From JBFGCT01 sp041581055 (GTDB lineage Bacteria; Actinomycetota; Acidimicrobiia; Acidimicrobiales; Ilumatobacteraceae): a stretch of 7,625 bases of DNA. Below are positions 1-6,542 of this stretch, piece after piece. The stretch is taken from assembly GCA_041581055.1 (NCBI GenBank), contig JBFGCT010000191.1, positions 1-7,625 on the forward strand, written 5' to 3'. The notes below the pieces were generated by a model. The model did not search any database. It saw only the letters and a list, made by a program, of their open reading frames with translations, and was not told the origin of the DNA. The first letter of the stretch is position 1; every line of letters begins with the position of its first letter. The translations under genes and the position numbers were made by a program.

Positions 1-189
1 CCGGCCACGCAGGCCGCTGTCGGGCGCTCGCCCGCTGGCGCTCGCCTCGCTCGCATCGGTGGACCGGCCACGCAGGCCGCTGTCGGGCGCTCGCCCGCTG
101 GCGCTCGCGTCGCTCGCATCGGTGGACCGGCCACGCAGGCCGCTGTCGGGCGCTCGCCCGCTGGCGCTCGCGTCGCTCGCATCGGTGGA
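1..189. repeat. Three tandem copies of a 63-bp GC-rich repeat
   Basis: Units are 1-63, 64-126 and 127-189, back to back with no spacer. They are identical except for one base: C at 46 in the first copy, G at 109 and 172 in the others. The first copy begins at the window edge, so the array may be longer. Each unit holds two small inverted repeats: CGGCC-ACGCA-GGCCG (2-16 in the first copy) and CGGGCG-CT-CGCCCG (21-34). The unit is a multiple of three and I find no stop codon in any of its six frames. It lies 15 bp beyond the ferredoxin stop, so the ferredoxin transcript would run into it and could form up to six hairpins. Function unknown; intergenic repeat, transcription-ending or mRNA-stabilising structure are all possible. 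Confidence 0.95.
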
Positions 190-204
190 CAAGTTCTCGT
201 CATC

Positions 205-618
205 TCAGAGCCTCATGCCGTAGCCGTAGCCGTGGTTGTTGGTGCGGACGTGGGAGTTGCCGGCCGCCGTCGCCGCGCCGACCTTGCCGAGGATGATCAC
301 GCCGGTCGGGCACCGGTCGACGCACAGCGCGCAGCGCGTGCAGATGTCGTCGTCGATGGTGAACATGAACGCGTCGGACGGGTCGACGCCCGGCTGTTCG
401 GTGCCGAAGGCCTCGTCGACCGCGTCGACCGAGACCATGTGGATGCACTTCCACGGGCAGATGTCGACGCACCCCTCGCAGGCGATGCACTCGCTCTGGT
501 CGATGTGGATGAACTGCTTCGGCTTGACCGCCTTGGACAGGTAGTCCGCGTCGACCTCCACCAACGTGTAGTCGTCGGTGTAGGGCATCATCGGCGGGTT
601 GGCGTCGGTCGTCGCCAT
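205..618 (-). CDS. Two-cluster [4Fe-4S] ferredoxin-type protein
   Basis: A predicted cytosolic electron carrier of 137 residues. Two complete cluster-binding motifs are visible: C44-x2-C47-x2-C50-x3-C54-P and C93-x2-C96-x2-C99-x3-C103-P, with an extra C58 just after the first (CPWKC). About 38 mostly acidic residues separate the motifs, longer than in minimal bacterial ferredoxins. There is a roughly 40-residue N-terminal extension and a C-terminal tail rich in Gly, Asn, His and Tyr. I chose the ATG at 618 because GAGGGG lies 10 nt upstream; an in-frame ATG at 648 would add ten residues but has no such site. It follows the membrane-protein gene by 37 bp on the same strand, so the two are probably co-transcribed. 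Family knowledge supports electron transfer; the donor and acceptor cannot be read from the sequence. It could be a subunit of a membrane complex rather than a free ferredoxin. Confidence 0.92.
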   Translation of the reverse strand: MATTDANPPMMPYTDDYTLVEVDADYLSKAVKPKQFIHIDQSECIACEGCVDICPWKCIHMVSVDAVDEAFGTEQPGVDPSDAFMFTIDDDICTRCALCVDRCPTGVIILGKVGAATAAGNSHVRTNNHGYGYGMRL

Positions 619-628
619 GATCAGCGTT

Positions 629-634
629 CCCCTC
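629..634 (-). promoter_or_regulatory. Ribosome binding site fixing the ferredoxin start
   Basis: The minus strand reads GAGGGG here, 10 nt before the ATG at 618. It is one of the clearest Shine-Dalgarno sequences in the window and decides in favour of the shorter ferredoxin over the longer in-frame ATG at 648. Confidence 0.6.
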
Positions 635-655
635 GCATCACGTCGCACGCCATCG

Positions 656-1132
656 TCATGCCTTCTTCACCAGCGGGCGGCCGTAGGTGGACGTCGGGAG
701 TTCCTTCGGCTTGACGTCGCCACGCTTCTGCCACCAGATCGCGAGGAACATGTAGAGCCCGAAGAAGATCAGGTGGAGGACGACGACGACGATGTCGCGC
801 ACCGCTTCGTACTGCAGCGTGATCGGGTTCCACCCGCCGGCCGACTGCGGCTTGAGGATCCCGCCCGGACCGAAGATCAGCTTGTCCTTCGACCAGCCCA
901 GGTTCTTGTCGGAGTGGTCGATCCACTGGTGCGGCACGACGCCGAAGGCGAGGAACAGTACGCCGAAGATGTACGTGCCCGAGAGCATCGCCTCACCCCA
1001 GGAGAACGGCGCGCCGACCGGTCGGCGCTTGCCATACGGGATGATCGCCAGCGACAGCAACATGGTGCCGATGAACGACACGATGAAGGCCTGGTTGAAC
1101 CCCGGCCAGGCCAGGATGTCGATACCGATCAT
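656..1132 (-). CDS. Three-helix membrane protein, unknown family, probable redox partner
   Basis: A 158-residue protein that I do not recognise. Three hydrophobic segments are visible at about residues 13-31, 49-67 and 113-135. Positive charge in the first loop (K35 R36 R37) and the C-terminal tail (from K136) predicts N-terminus outside, loop 1 inside, and a large outside loop of about 45 residues between helices 2 and 3. H68 (in VPHQW), H73 and H120 would all lie near the outer membrane face. Helix-borne histidine pairs can bind heme b, but this is inference. I considered a cytochrome b C-terminal subunit; the PEWY quinol-site motif and the family's helix pattern are missing. The start is the ATG at 1132, with GAGGA 13 nt upstream, which is rather far. 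It is first in an operon with the ferredoxin and divergent from a cytochrome c gene, so an electron-transfer role is the best guess. Confidence 0.85.
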   Translation of the reverse strand: MIGIDILAWPGFNQAFIVSFIGTMLLSLAIIPYGKRRPVGAPFSWGEAMLSGTYIFGVLFLAFGVVPHQWIDHSDKNLGWSKDKLIFGPGGILKPQSAGGWNPITLQYEAVRDIVVVVLHLIFFGLYMFLAIWWQKRGDVKPKELPTSTYGRPLVKKA

Positions 1133-1229
1133 CGTTCGTGTTGGTTCCTCATGTGCGATATGGGCGGGGCGGTGTCTGGCGGGCCGGATGTCGAGCGGGT
1201 GGTCTGCGACGCCCGCTCACCGCCCGATA

Positions 1230-1245
1230 CGTGAATTCGATCACG
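1230..1245. promoter_or_regulatory. CRP/FNR-like palindromic operator
   Basis: The sequence CGTGAATTCGATCACG is an inverted repeat with 5-bp arms and a 6-bp spacer, matching the GTGA-N6-TCAC core bound by CRP/FNR-family regulators. It straddles the start site predicted from the minus-strand promoter at 1247-1275, where bound protein would repress. It is about 140 bp upstream of the cytochrome c start. The regulator is not in the window; assignment rests on motif match alone. Confidence 0.4.
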
Positions 1246-1246
1246 A

Positions 1247-1275
1247 ACCCTAGTCGTCGGCGGGCGATGTGCGAA
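1247..1275 (-). promoter_or_regulatory. Candidate housekeeping promoter of the membrane protein-ferredoxin operon
   Basis: On the minus strand a -35 TTCGCA (1275-1270, four of six matches to TTGACA) is followed after exactly 17 bp by a -10 TAGGGT (1252-1247, fits TAnnnT). Transcription would start near 1240, giving a leader of about 108 nt before the ATG at 1132. The palindrome at 1230-1245 overlaps this start. Confidence 0.4.
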
Positions 1276-1368
1276 GTCTGGCACGCGGGCCAGGACGACG
1301 CGCCAGGTTGTGCATAAGTGCATCGACGTCCCCGGCGGGGGATTTCCCACACCGGGCGCTTCGCCATC

Positions 1369-1374
1369 TATCCT
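1369..1374 (+). promoter_or_regulatory. -10 box for a leaderless cytochrome c mRNA
   Basis: TATCCT fits the actinobacterial -10 pattern TAnnnT and ends 7 bp before the GTG at 1382, the normal distance to a transcription start. There is no clear Shine-Dalgarno sequence before that GTG. Both facts suggest the mRNA begins at the start codon. The -35 is weak (CCCACA at 1346-1351, three of six). Confidence 0.4.
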
Positions 1375-1381
1375 CTCGCCA

Positions 1382-2227
1382 GTGACCGAGATCCCCGAAC
1401 ATCTCCTGAAGCGGTCCCGCGAGCGACGTGCCGCGATCGGCAAGGGAGACGACTCGTCGGAAGACGCCGCGCCGAGCGACGCCCCGGCGACCCCCGTGGC
1501 CGCCGGCGCCGCCGCGCCCGCCGCGCCGCCGCCGACGGGTCCGGCCACACGCGCCGCGAAGCCGGAGCCGGCCCCGCCGCCGCCGCCCAAGCCCGACCCG
1601 CCGTACGTCGCGGCGGCCAAACGACGACGCAAGATCCCGTTCTGGGCGATGGCGACGCTGAGCCTGATGCCGATTTGGGGCTTCATGTACGTCCGCGCGC
1701 TGACCGCCGAGCCCGCCGTCGCCGAGGGCCCGGTCGGTGTCGGCGCCGAGATCTACAGCAACTGCGCCAGCTGCCACGGCGCGAGCGGCGGCGGCGGCGT
1801 CGGCTACGCGTTCTCGGGCGGCGAGGTGCTCGCGACGTTCCCGGCCATCGAGGACCAGATCCGCTACGTCTACTTCGGCACCGAGGGCTACAACGCCGCC
1901 GGCGTCGAGATCTACGGCAACCCCGATCGCGAGGGCGGGCCGCACGTGACCGGCGCCCGCGGCCCGATGCCGGCGTTCAGCGGCCAGCTGACCGAGGCCG
2001 AGATCGTCGCGGTGGTCTGCCACGAGCGGTACACGCTCGGCGGCGCCGACCCGACGAGCGATGCATGGGCGACAGAGTACGAGGAGTGGTGCTCGGAGGA
2101 GGCGCCGGTCTACGCCGCCGTCGAGGAGGGCGTGTTCTCGTTCACCGCGGAGACCCCGACGACGATCGGCGAGCTCGAGCTCGCACCGATCTCGCCCCCG
2201 ATCCCCGGCTCCCCCGCCGGCGGCTGA
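1382..2227 (+). CDS. Membrane-anchored c-type cytochrome
   Basis: A 281-residue mono-heme cytochrome c tethered to the outer face of the cytoplasmic membrane. Residues 1-84 form a cytosolic segment that starts with the charged stretch IPEHLLKRSRERRA, passes through a low-complexity Ala/Pro-rich region (about 34-77) and ends in KRRRK. One membrane helix follows (about 85-107). The exported class I-like heme domain has the attachment site C128-A-S-C131-H132 and a probable distal ligand M196 (GPMPAF), followed by the usual LTEAEI helix. C213 and C237 lie outside the heme motif and could form a disulfide. I preferred the GTG at 1382 over the upstream in-frame ATG at 1310 because a -10 box sits just before it and the 24 extra residues look non-coding. 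It diverges from the ferredoxin operon. It probably shuttles electrons between a quinol-oxidising complex and a terminal oxidase; the partners are not in the window. Confidence 0.9.
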   Translation: MTEIPEHLLKRSRERRAAIGKGDDSSEDAAPSDAPATPVAAGAAAPAAPPPTGPATRAAKPEPAPPPPPKPDPPYVAAAKRRRKIPFWAMATLSLMPIWGFMYVRALTAEPAVAEGPVGVGAEIYSNCASCHGASGGGGVGYAFSGGEVLATFPAIEDQIRYVYFGTEGYNAAGVEIYGNPDREGGPHVTGARGPMPAFSGQLTEAEIVAVVCHERYTLGGADPTSDAWATEYEEWCSEEAPVYAAVEEGVFSFTAETPTTIGELELAPISPPIPGSPAGG

Positions 2228-2242
2228 TCGCCCGCCGCCCGG

Positions 2243-2267
2243 GCGCCCCGGCATTGCGCCGGGGCGC
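2243..2267 (+). terminator. GC-rich hairpin after the cytochrome c gene
   Basis: A perfect 10-bp stem (GCGCCCCGGC pairing with GCCGGGGCGC) closes a 5-nt loop, ATTGC. It begins 15 bp after the cytochrome stop and ends 18 bp before the next start codon. No T-run follows, only GATTT about 12 nt later. It is probably a U-poor terminator or attenuator that separates or dampens expression of the downstream flavoenzyme. Confidence 0.55.
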
Positions 2268-2285
2268 GATCCGCGACAGATTTCG

Positions 2286-3536
2286 ATGGTGGAATCCACA
2301 CAGACCGACGTGCTGGTCGTCGGCGGTGGCCCGGCGGGGGCCGCGGTCGGCATCAGGCTGGCGCGGGCCGGCCACCACGTGACCGTTGTGGAGAAGCGGC
2401 CCACCGACCGCCACAAGGCGTGCGGCGACGCGCTGAGCCCACGCGCCGTCGCCGAGCTGGCGCAGCTCGGCGTCGACCCGTCCGCGCTCGGCGGTCATGA
2501 GGTGCACGGCGTGCGGATGACCCATCGCGGGCAGGCGGTCGACGTGCCGTGGCCTGCCCACGACGCGCTCGCGCGGCGCGGGTTCGTGTTGCGGCGCTCG
2601 GTCCTCGACCCCGCGCTGCGCGACCTCGCCGCCCACGTCGGCGCCCGCGTGCTCATGGGCCACGAGGCGACCACGCCGATCGTCGAGCGCGGGTTCGTGC
2701 GCGGCGCCCATCTCACGCGCCCCGACGGAACCCGCCGCGACGTCACGGCGCGGCTCGTCGTCGTGGCCGACGGCGCCAACAGCCGCTTCGGGCGCGGCCT
2801 CGGCACGACGCGCGATCGCAATTGGCCGTACGGGATCGCGACCCGCACCTACTTCGCCTCGGGCCGCAGCGGCGAGCCGTGGATCGAGGCGATGATCGGC
2901 TTGCCCGGCGCCTCGGGTAAGCCGATCGCCGGGTTCGGATGGGTCGCCCCGGCCGGCGACGGGACGGTCAACGTCGGCGTCGGCCTGCTGTCGAGCTACC
3001 GCGACGTCCGCAGCGTCAACGCGGTGAAGCTCCTCGCCTCGTTCGCCGGGCGGATGTCCGACCAATGGGACTTCGACCCGGGCAAGCCGCTCAAGCACCC
3101 GACGCGCTTTCGGGTGCCGCTCGGCGGATCGGTTGGCCCGAAGATGGGGCCGACGTTCCTCGTCGCCGGCGACGCGGCCGGCATGGCCAACCCGTTCAAC
3201 GGCGCGGGCGTCGACGCCGCGCTGATGAGCGGGCGGGTCGCCGCCGACGTCCTCGACGAGGCACTCGGATCGGGCAACTCGACCGTCCTGCAGAACTACC
3301 AGACGCGGCTCGCCGACGAGATCGGCCGCTACCACAAGGTCGGGCGGCTGACCGCCCGGTTCGTCGGCCGCCCCGCGATCCTGCGGCCGCTGCTGCGCGT
3401 CGCGATGCACAGCGACGCGGCGATGGGCGGGGTGTTGCGCATCGCCGCGAACGAGCTGCGGACGACCGACCCCGGCCGCGCGGAGCGGGCCTACGCCATC
3501 GCCGGGTTCGTGTCGAAGTTCGCCCCGAGCTGGTGA
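2286..3536 (+). CDS. Geranylgeranyl reductase family FAD enzyme, possibly menaquinone side-chain reductase
   Basis: A 416-residue flavoprotein that reduces isoprenoid double bonds. Visible family motifs in order: the Rossmann FAD-binding GGGPAG (13-18) with E36 ending the second strand; KACGDALSP (44-52), the family's cysteine-containing signature; ADGANS (161-166); GFGWVAPAGDGTVNVGVG (216-233); and the second FAD motif GDAAG (295-299) followed by NPFNGAG. Length is normal. No signal peptide or clear membrane helix is seen, so it acts in the cytosol or at the membrane surface. Mycobacterial MenJ, of this family, saturates one isoprene unit of menaquinone; the cytochrome and ferredoxin neighbours make a quinone substrate more likely than chlorophyll or archaeal lipid precursors, but the sequence does not prove it. 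The start could be the ATG at 2286 or the adjacent GTG at 2289; neither has a good ribosome site. It converges on trkH with a 21-bp gap. Confidence 0.92.
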   Translation: MVESTQTDVLVVGGGPAGAAVGIRLARAGHHVTVVEKRPTDRHKACGDALSPRAVAELAQLGVDPSALGGHEVHGVRMTHRGQAVDVPWPAHDALARRGFVLRRSVLDPALRDLAAHVGARVLMGHEATTPIVERGFVRGAHLTRPDGTRRDVTARLVVVADGANSRFGRGLGTTRDRNWPYGIATRTYFASGRSGEPWIEAMIGLPGASGKPIAGFGWVAPAGDGTVNVGVGLLSSYRDVRSVNAVKLLASFAGRMSDQWDFDPGKPLKHPTRFRVPLGGSVGPKMGPTFLVAGDAAGMANPFNGAGVDAALMSGRVAADVLDEALGSGNSTVLQNYQTRLADEIGRYHKVGRLTARFVGRPAILRPLLRVAMHSDAAMGGVLRIAANELRTTDPGRAERAYAIAGFVSKFAPSW

Positions 3537-3557
3537 CCGTCGCTCGCCGCCGCCGTG

Positions 3558-5132
3558 TCAGCGCCAGCTGCGCGGGCGGAACATCTTCGGCAGCCGGAGT
3601 GTGACCACCGACAGGGCGAGGATCACCGGGTAGATCTCGAGGCGCCCGAGCAGCATCTGCACCATGGCGACGGCCCGACCGATCCGCGGGATGGCGAGGA
3701 AGTCGCCGGCGTGGTCGAGCGATCCCAACCCGGGGCCGACGTTGCCGAACGCGGTCGCCGACGCGGTCAGCGACGTGATCATGTCCGGCCCGGTGGCGGC
3801 GATGACGAACGCGCCCCCGCCGAAGATGACGGTGGTCATCAGCACGAAGCCGACGACCTTGGCGGCGATGTCGTCGGGCAGGATCGCGTTGCCGACGCGC
3901 ACCGGACGGACGAGCTTCGGGTGCAGATGCTTGAGCGCCTCCCGGTGGGCGAAGCTGGCGACCGCGAGCACCCGGAGGATCTTCATGCCGCCGGCCGTCG
4001 ACCCGGCCATCGCACCGACGGGCAGCGCGATCAGCAAGAGGAGCTGCGCCGCTTGGCTCCACAACCCGTAGTCGGCGGCGACGTAGCCGGTGGTCGTGAT
4101 CGTGGACGTCGCGGTGAACAGCGTCTCCCGGAAGCCGGAGGACTGGCCGCCGCTGACGCCGGCCATCACGTACGACCACGCCGTGACGCCGGCGACGACG
4201 AGCACGTAGACCTTGAACTCGGTCGACCGCAGCAACGGCTGGGGGTCGCGCCGCAGCGCGCGGTACCACAGGGTGAAGCTGCCGCCGGCGAGGAACATCG
4301 CGACGATGCAGATCCACTCGATCGCCGTCGAGTCGAAGTGCGCGATCGACGCCTGGTACGGCGAGAACCCCCCGGTCGAGACGGTCGTGAAGCTGTGGCT
4401 CACCGCGTCGTACACGCTCATCCCGGCGGCGAAGTAGGCGAAGGCGAGCACGAGCGTGAAGCCGATGTAGACACCCCAGAGGCGGCGGGCGGTCTCGCGC
4501 ACCCGCGGCGTCAGGCGCTCGCCGGTCGGACCGGGGGCCTCGGCCTGGAGCAGGCTCATGCCGCCCGAACCGACGACGGGGAGCACCGCGACGACGAGCA
4601 CGATGACGCCCATCCCGCCCATCCACTGCGTCGTCGAGCGCCAGAACAGCAGGCCCTTCCCGGTGGTCTCGATAGCGGGCGTGACCGTGGCGCCGGTCGT
4701 CGTGAACCCCGCGATCGACTCGAACAGCGCGTCGTCCCACCGATCGAAGTGGCCGGTGACGATGTAGGGGATGGCGCCGCTCAACGCCATCGCGACCCAC
4801 GCCAACGTGACCGTGGTGAACACGTCGAGCACGCGGATCCGGCTCGGGGCGATCGTCAACCGCCAGAGGGCCGAGCCGATCGCCCAGACGACCAGGCCGG
4901 TCACCAGCAGCGCGAGGACGTTCGGACCGCCGTCGACGATGTCGACGAGTCCGGCGACGAAGATGCCGATGCCGACGACGGCCATCGTCAGCCCGACGAT
5001 GTTGCCGACGAGGGTCGGACGGCGGGTCGGCTGCAGCAGCCGCTCGCCGCGCCGGCCGAACACCGAGGTCCGCGACCGGACGACGGCGGTGACGTCGGGG
5101 TGATGGCGGAGCGGGCGATGGGTCGACGTCAC
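3558..5132 (-). CDS. trkH: TrkH-family potassium uptake membrane subunit
   Basis: A 524-residue channel-like potassium transporter of the cytoplasmic membrane. The four pore-loop repeats that build the selectivity filter can all be found: FTTTGAT (143-149), TTVSTGGF (249-256), TITTTGY (344-350) and FGNVGPG (462-468). Also present are the conserved QWMGGMGV (169-176) and GSTAGGMK (377-384). About a dozen hydrophobic segments fit the family's architecture, and the length is slightly above the usual 480-500 because of about 40 extra basic N-terminal residues. The start is GTG at 5132, whose bases overlap the TGA of trkA (GTGA), which implies translational coupling and a fixed ratio of the two subunits. 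Family knowledge: TrkH moves potassium inward and is gated by the nucleotide-binding TrkA ring. Whether potassium or sodium is preferred cannot be settled here. Confidence 0.95.
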   Translation of the reverse strand: MTSTHRPLRHHPDVTAVVRSRTSVFGRRGERLLQPTRRPTLVGNIVGLTMAVVGIGIFVAGLVDIVDGGPNVLALLVTGLVVWAIGSALWRLTIAPSRIRVLDVFTTVTLAWVAMALSGAIPYIVTGHFDRWDDALFESIAGFTTTGATVTPAIETTGKGLLFWRSTTQWMGGMGVIVLVVAVLPVVGSGGMSLLQAEAPGPTGERLTPRVRETARRLWGVYIGFTLVLAFAYFAAGMSVYDAVSHSFTTVSTGGFSPYQASIAHFDSTAIEWICIVAMFLAGGSFTLWYRALRRDPQPLLRSTEFKVYVLVVAGVTAWSYVMAGVSGGQSSGFRETLFTATSTITTTGYVAADYGLWSQAAQLLLLIALPVGAMAGSTAGGMKILRVLAVASFAHREALKHLHPKLVRPVRVGNAILPDDIAAKVVGFVLMTTVIFGGGAFVIAATGPDMITSLTASATAFGNVGPGLGSLDHAGDFLAIPRIGRAVAMVQMLLGRLEIYPVILALSVVTLRLPKMFRPRSWR

Positions 5133-6478
5133 GCGGAGAAGGCCTTCTGCAGCGCCGGGATCGCATCGGGTCGGGCGAAGACGACGACGTTGTCGCCGGC
5201 GTGCAGGACGGTGCTGCCGCGAACGATCTCGCCCTCCTTGCCGGGCTTGATCACCGCGCCGAGGACGATCGAGTGCGGCAGGTGGAGCTCGGAGACGACC
5301 GCGCCGGCGGCCGGCGACCCGGCCTCGATCTCGAACTCGTCGACCTCGACGTCGCTCTCGAGGAACGTGGCGACCGACGCGGTGCCGCCGCGCACGTAGC
5401 GCAGCACGGCGTTGGCCGACGCGGTGCGCGGGCTGAGCGCGGCGTCGATCCCGAACTGGCGGACGAGCGGGAGCAGGGCGAGGCGGTGCAGCACGGCGAC
5501 GGTGAACGTGCGCGACCCGGTCGCCGCGAACGCGCAGGCGAGGACGTTGGCGGCGTCGTCGCCCGTCGCCGCGATCACGAGGTCCATCCGCGTGATCGAC
5601 TCCTCGTTGAGCAGGTCGACGTCGGCGATGTCGCCCTGGACGATCGTGACCTGCCCGAGCCGCTCGCTGAGCACCTTCGCCCGCGCCGGGTCGCCCTCGA
5701 TCAGCACGACCTCGGCCCCCTCGGTCTGGAGCTGCTCGGCGACGCGCGATCCGACCGCGCCACCGCCGAGCACCATCACGCGACGCGCCTTGCGGTGGGC
5801 GGCGCCGAGCACCTCGAGGATCTCCTGCCGAGCCGACCGCGCCACGAGCACGCGGACGTGGTCGCCCGCTTCGAGACGCTGGTCACCGCGCGGGATCACC
5901 GTCTCGCCCATCCGGGTCAGCGCGCCGAACAGGAACCGCCAGTCCGGCTCGTACGTGCGGCCGATCTCGGCCAGCGTGCTCCCGGCGAACACCGACTCCT
6001 CACCGATCGTCGCGCCGATCACGACCAGGTCGCCGTCGGACATCTCGTAGACCTCGTCGGCGCCCGAGACGTGCACGAGCTCCATGATCTCGTCGGCGGT
6101 GTCGGCGTCGGGGTCGATGATGAGGTCGGCCTCCATCTTGTCGAGCAGCGACTGCCCCTCCGGCCCGCGCAGCTCCTCGGTCTGGACGCGGACGACCGTT
6201 TGGGGCACGCCGGCGTTCTTCGCCAGCAGGGACGCGACGAGGTTGACCTCGTCGTTCTGGGTGACGCCGGCGAGGAGGTCGCAGCGGTCGATGCGCGCCG
6301 CCCGCAGCGTCGAGGGCACGGTCGCGTTCCCGACCACGACCTGCACGTCGAGCTCCTGGGCGATCGCGTTGGCGATCACGTCGTCCTGCTCGATGACGAC
6401 GATGTCGTGGCCCTCCGCCCCGAGCCGCTGCGCGAGGTAGCGGCCGACCTCTCCCGCCCCGACGATGATCACGTGCAT
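5129..6478 (-). CDS. trkA: TrkA, NAD-binding regulator of potassium uptake
   Basis: A 449-residue cytosolic peripheral protein with two tandem RCK units. The first nucleotide-binding domain starts at residue 1 with GAGEVG (7-12) and E30 at the end of the second strand; its TrkA-C domain spans about 140-220. The second begins near 232 with GGGAVG (238-243) and E261, followed by a second TrkA-C domain from about 370 to the end. Length and order match full-length TrkA. I start it at the ATG at 6478 because it places the Rossmann strand MHVIIVGAGEVG at the N-terminus; the open frame continues 34 codons upstream but looks non-coding. No clear Shine-Dalgarno precedes it; GGGG lies 12 nt away. It overlaps the trkH start by 4 nt. 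Family knowledge: it assembles as a ring on TrkH and adjusts transport in response to bound nucleotides. Confidence 0.95.
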   Translation of the reverse strand: MHVIIVGAGEVGRYLAQRLGAEGHDIVVIEQDDVIANAIAQELDVQVVVGNATVPSTLRAARIDRCDLLAGVTQNDEVNLVASLLAKNAGVPQTVVRVQTEELRGPEGQSLLDKMEADLIIDPDADTADEIMELVHVSGADEVYEMSDGDLVVIGATIGEESVFAGSTLAEIGRTYEPDWRFLFGALTRMGETVIPRGDQRLEAGDHVRVLVARSARQEILEVLGAAHRKARRVMVLGGGAVGSRVAEQLQTEGAEVVLIEGDPARAKVLSERLGQVTIVQGDIADVDLLNEESITRMDLVIAATGDDAANVLACAFAATGSRTFTVAVLHRLALLPLVRQFGIDAALSPRTASANAVLRYVRGGTASVATFLESDVEVDEFEIEAGSPAAGAVVSELHLPHSIVLGAVIKPGKEGEIVRGSTVLHAGDNVVVFARPDAIPALQKAFSA

Positions 6479-6542
6479 CGCAGAAGCATGCCCCACGCGG
6501 CCGGCCCCGCGGTGATTCCCCCACCTCGCAACCCAGGGTTCT

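Noticed and set aside
1..189. CRISPR array
   Set aside because: Copies are contiguous with no spacers, and the unit is too long and GC-rich.
656..1132. Cytochrome b C-terminal or cytochrome b6f subunit IV identity
   Set aside because: The PEWY motif and the expected order of helices are absent; only size and context fit.
1129..2416. Long minus-strand frames across the cytochrome c gene
   Set aside because: Low-complexity shadow translations; the plus-strand frame has a CxxCH heme site, a membrane helix and a Met ligand motif.
3196..5399. Very long open frames antisense to or out of frame with trkH/trkA (3196-5166 minus, 3555-5399 plus)
   Set aside because: Their translations are Arg/Pro/Asp/Ala-rich without motifs, typical of alternative frames of GC-rich genes; the TrkH and TrkA frames carry complete family motifs.
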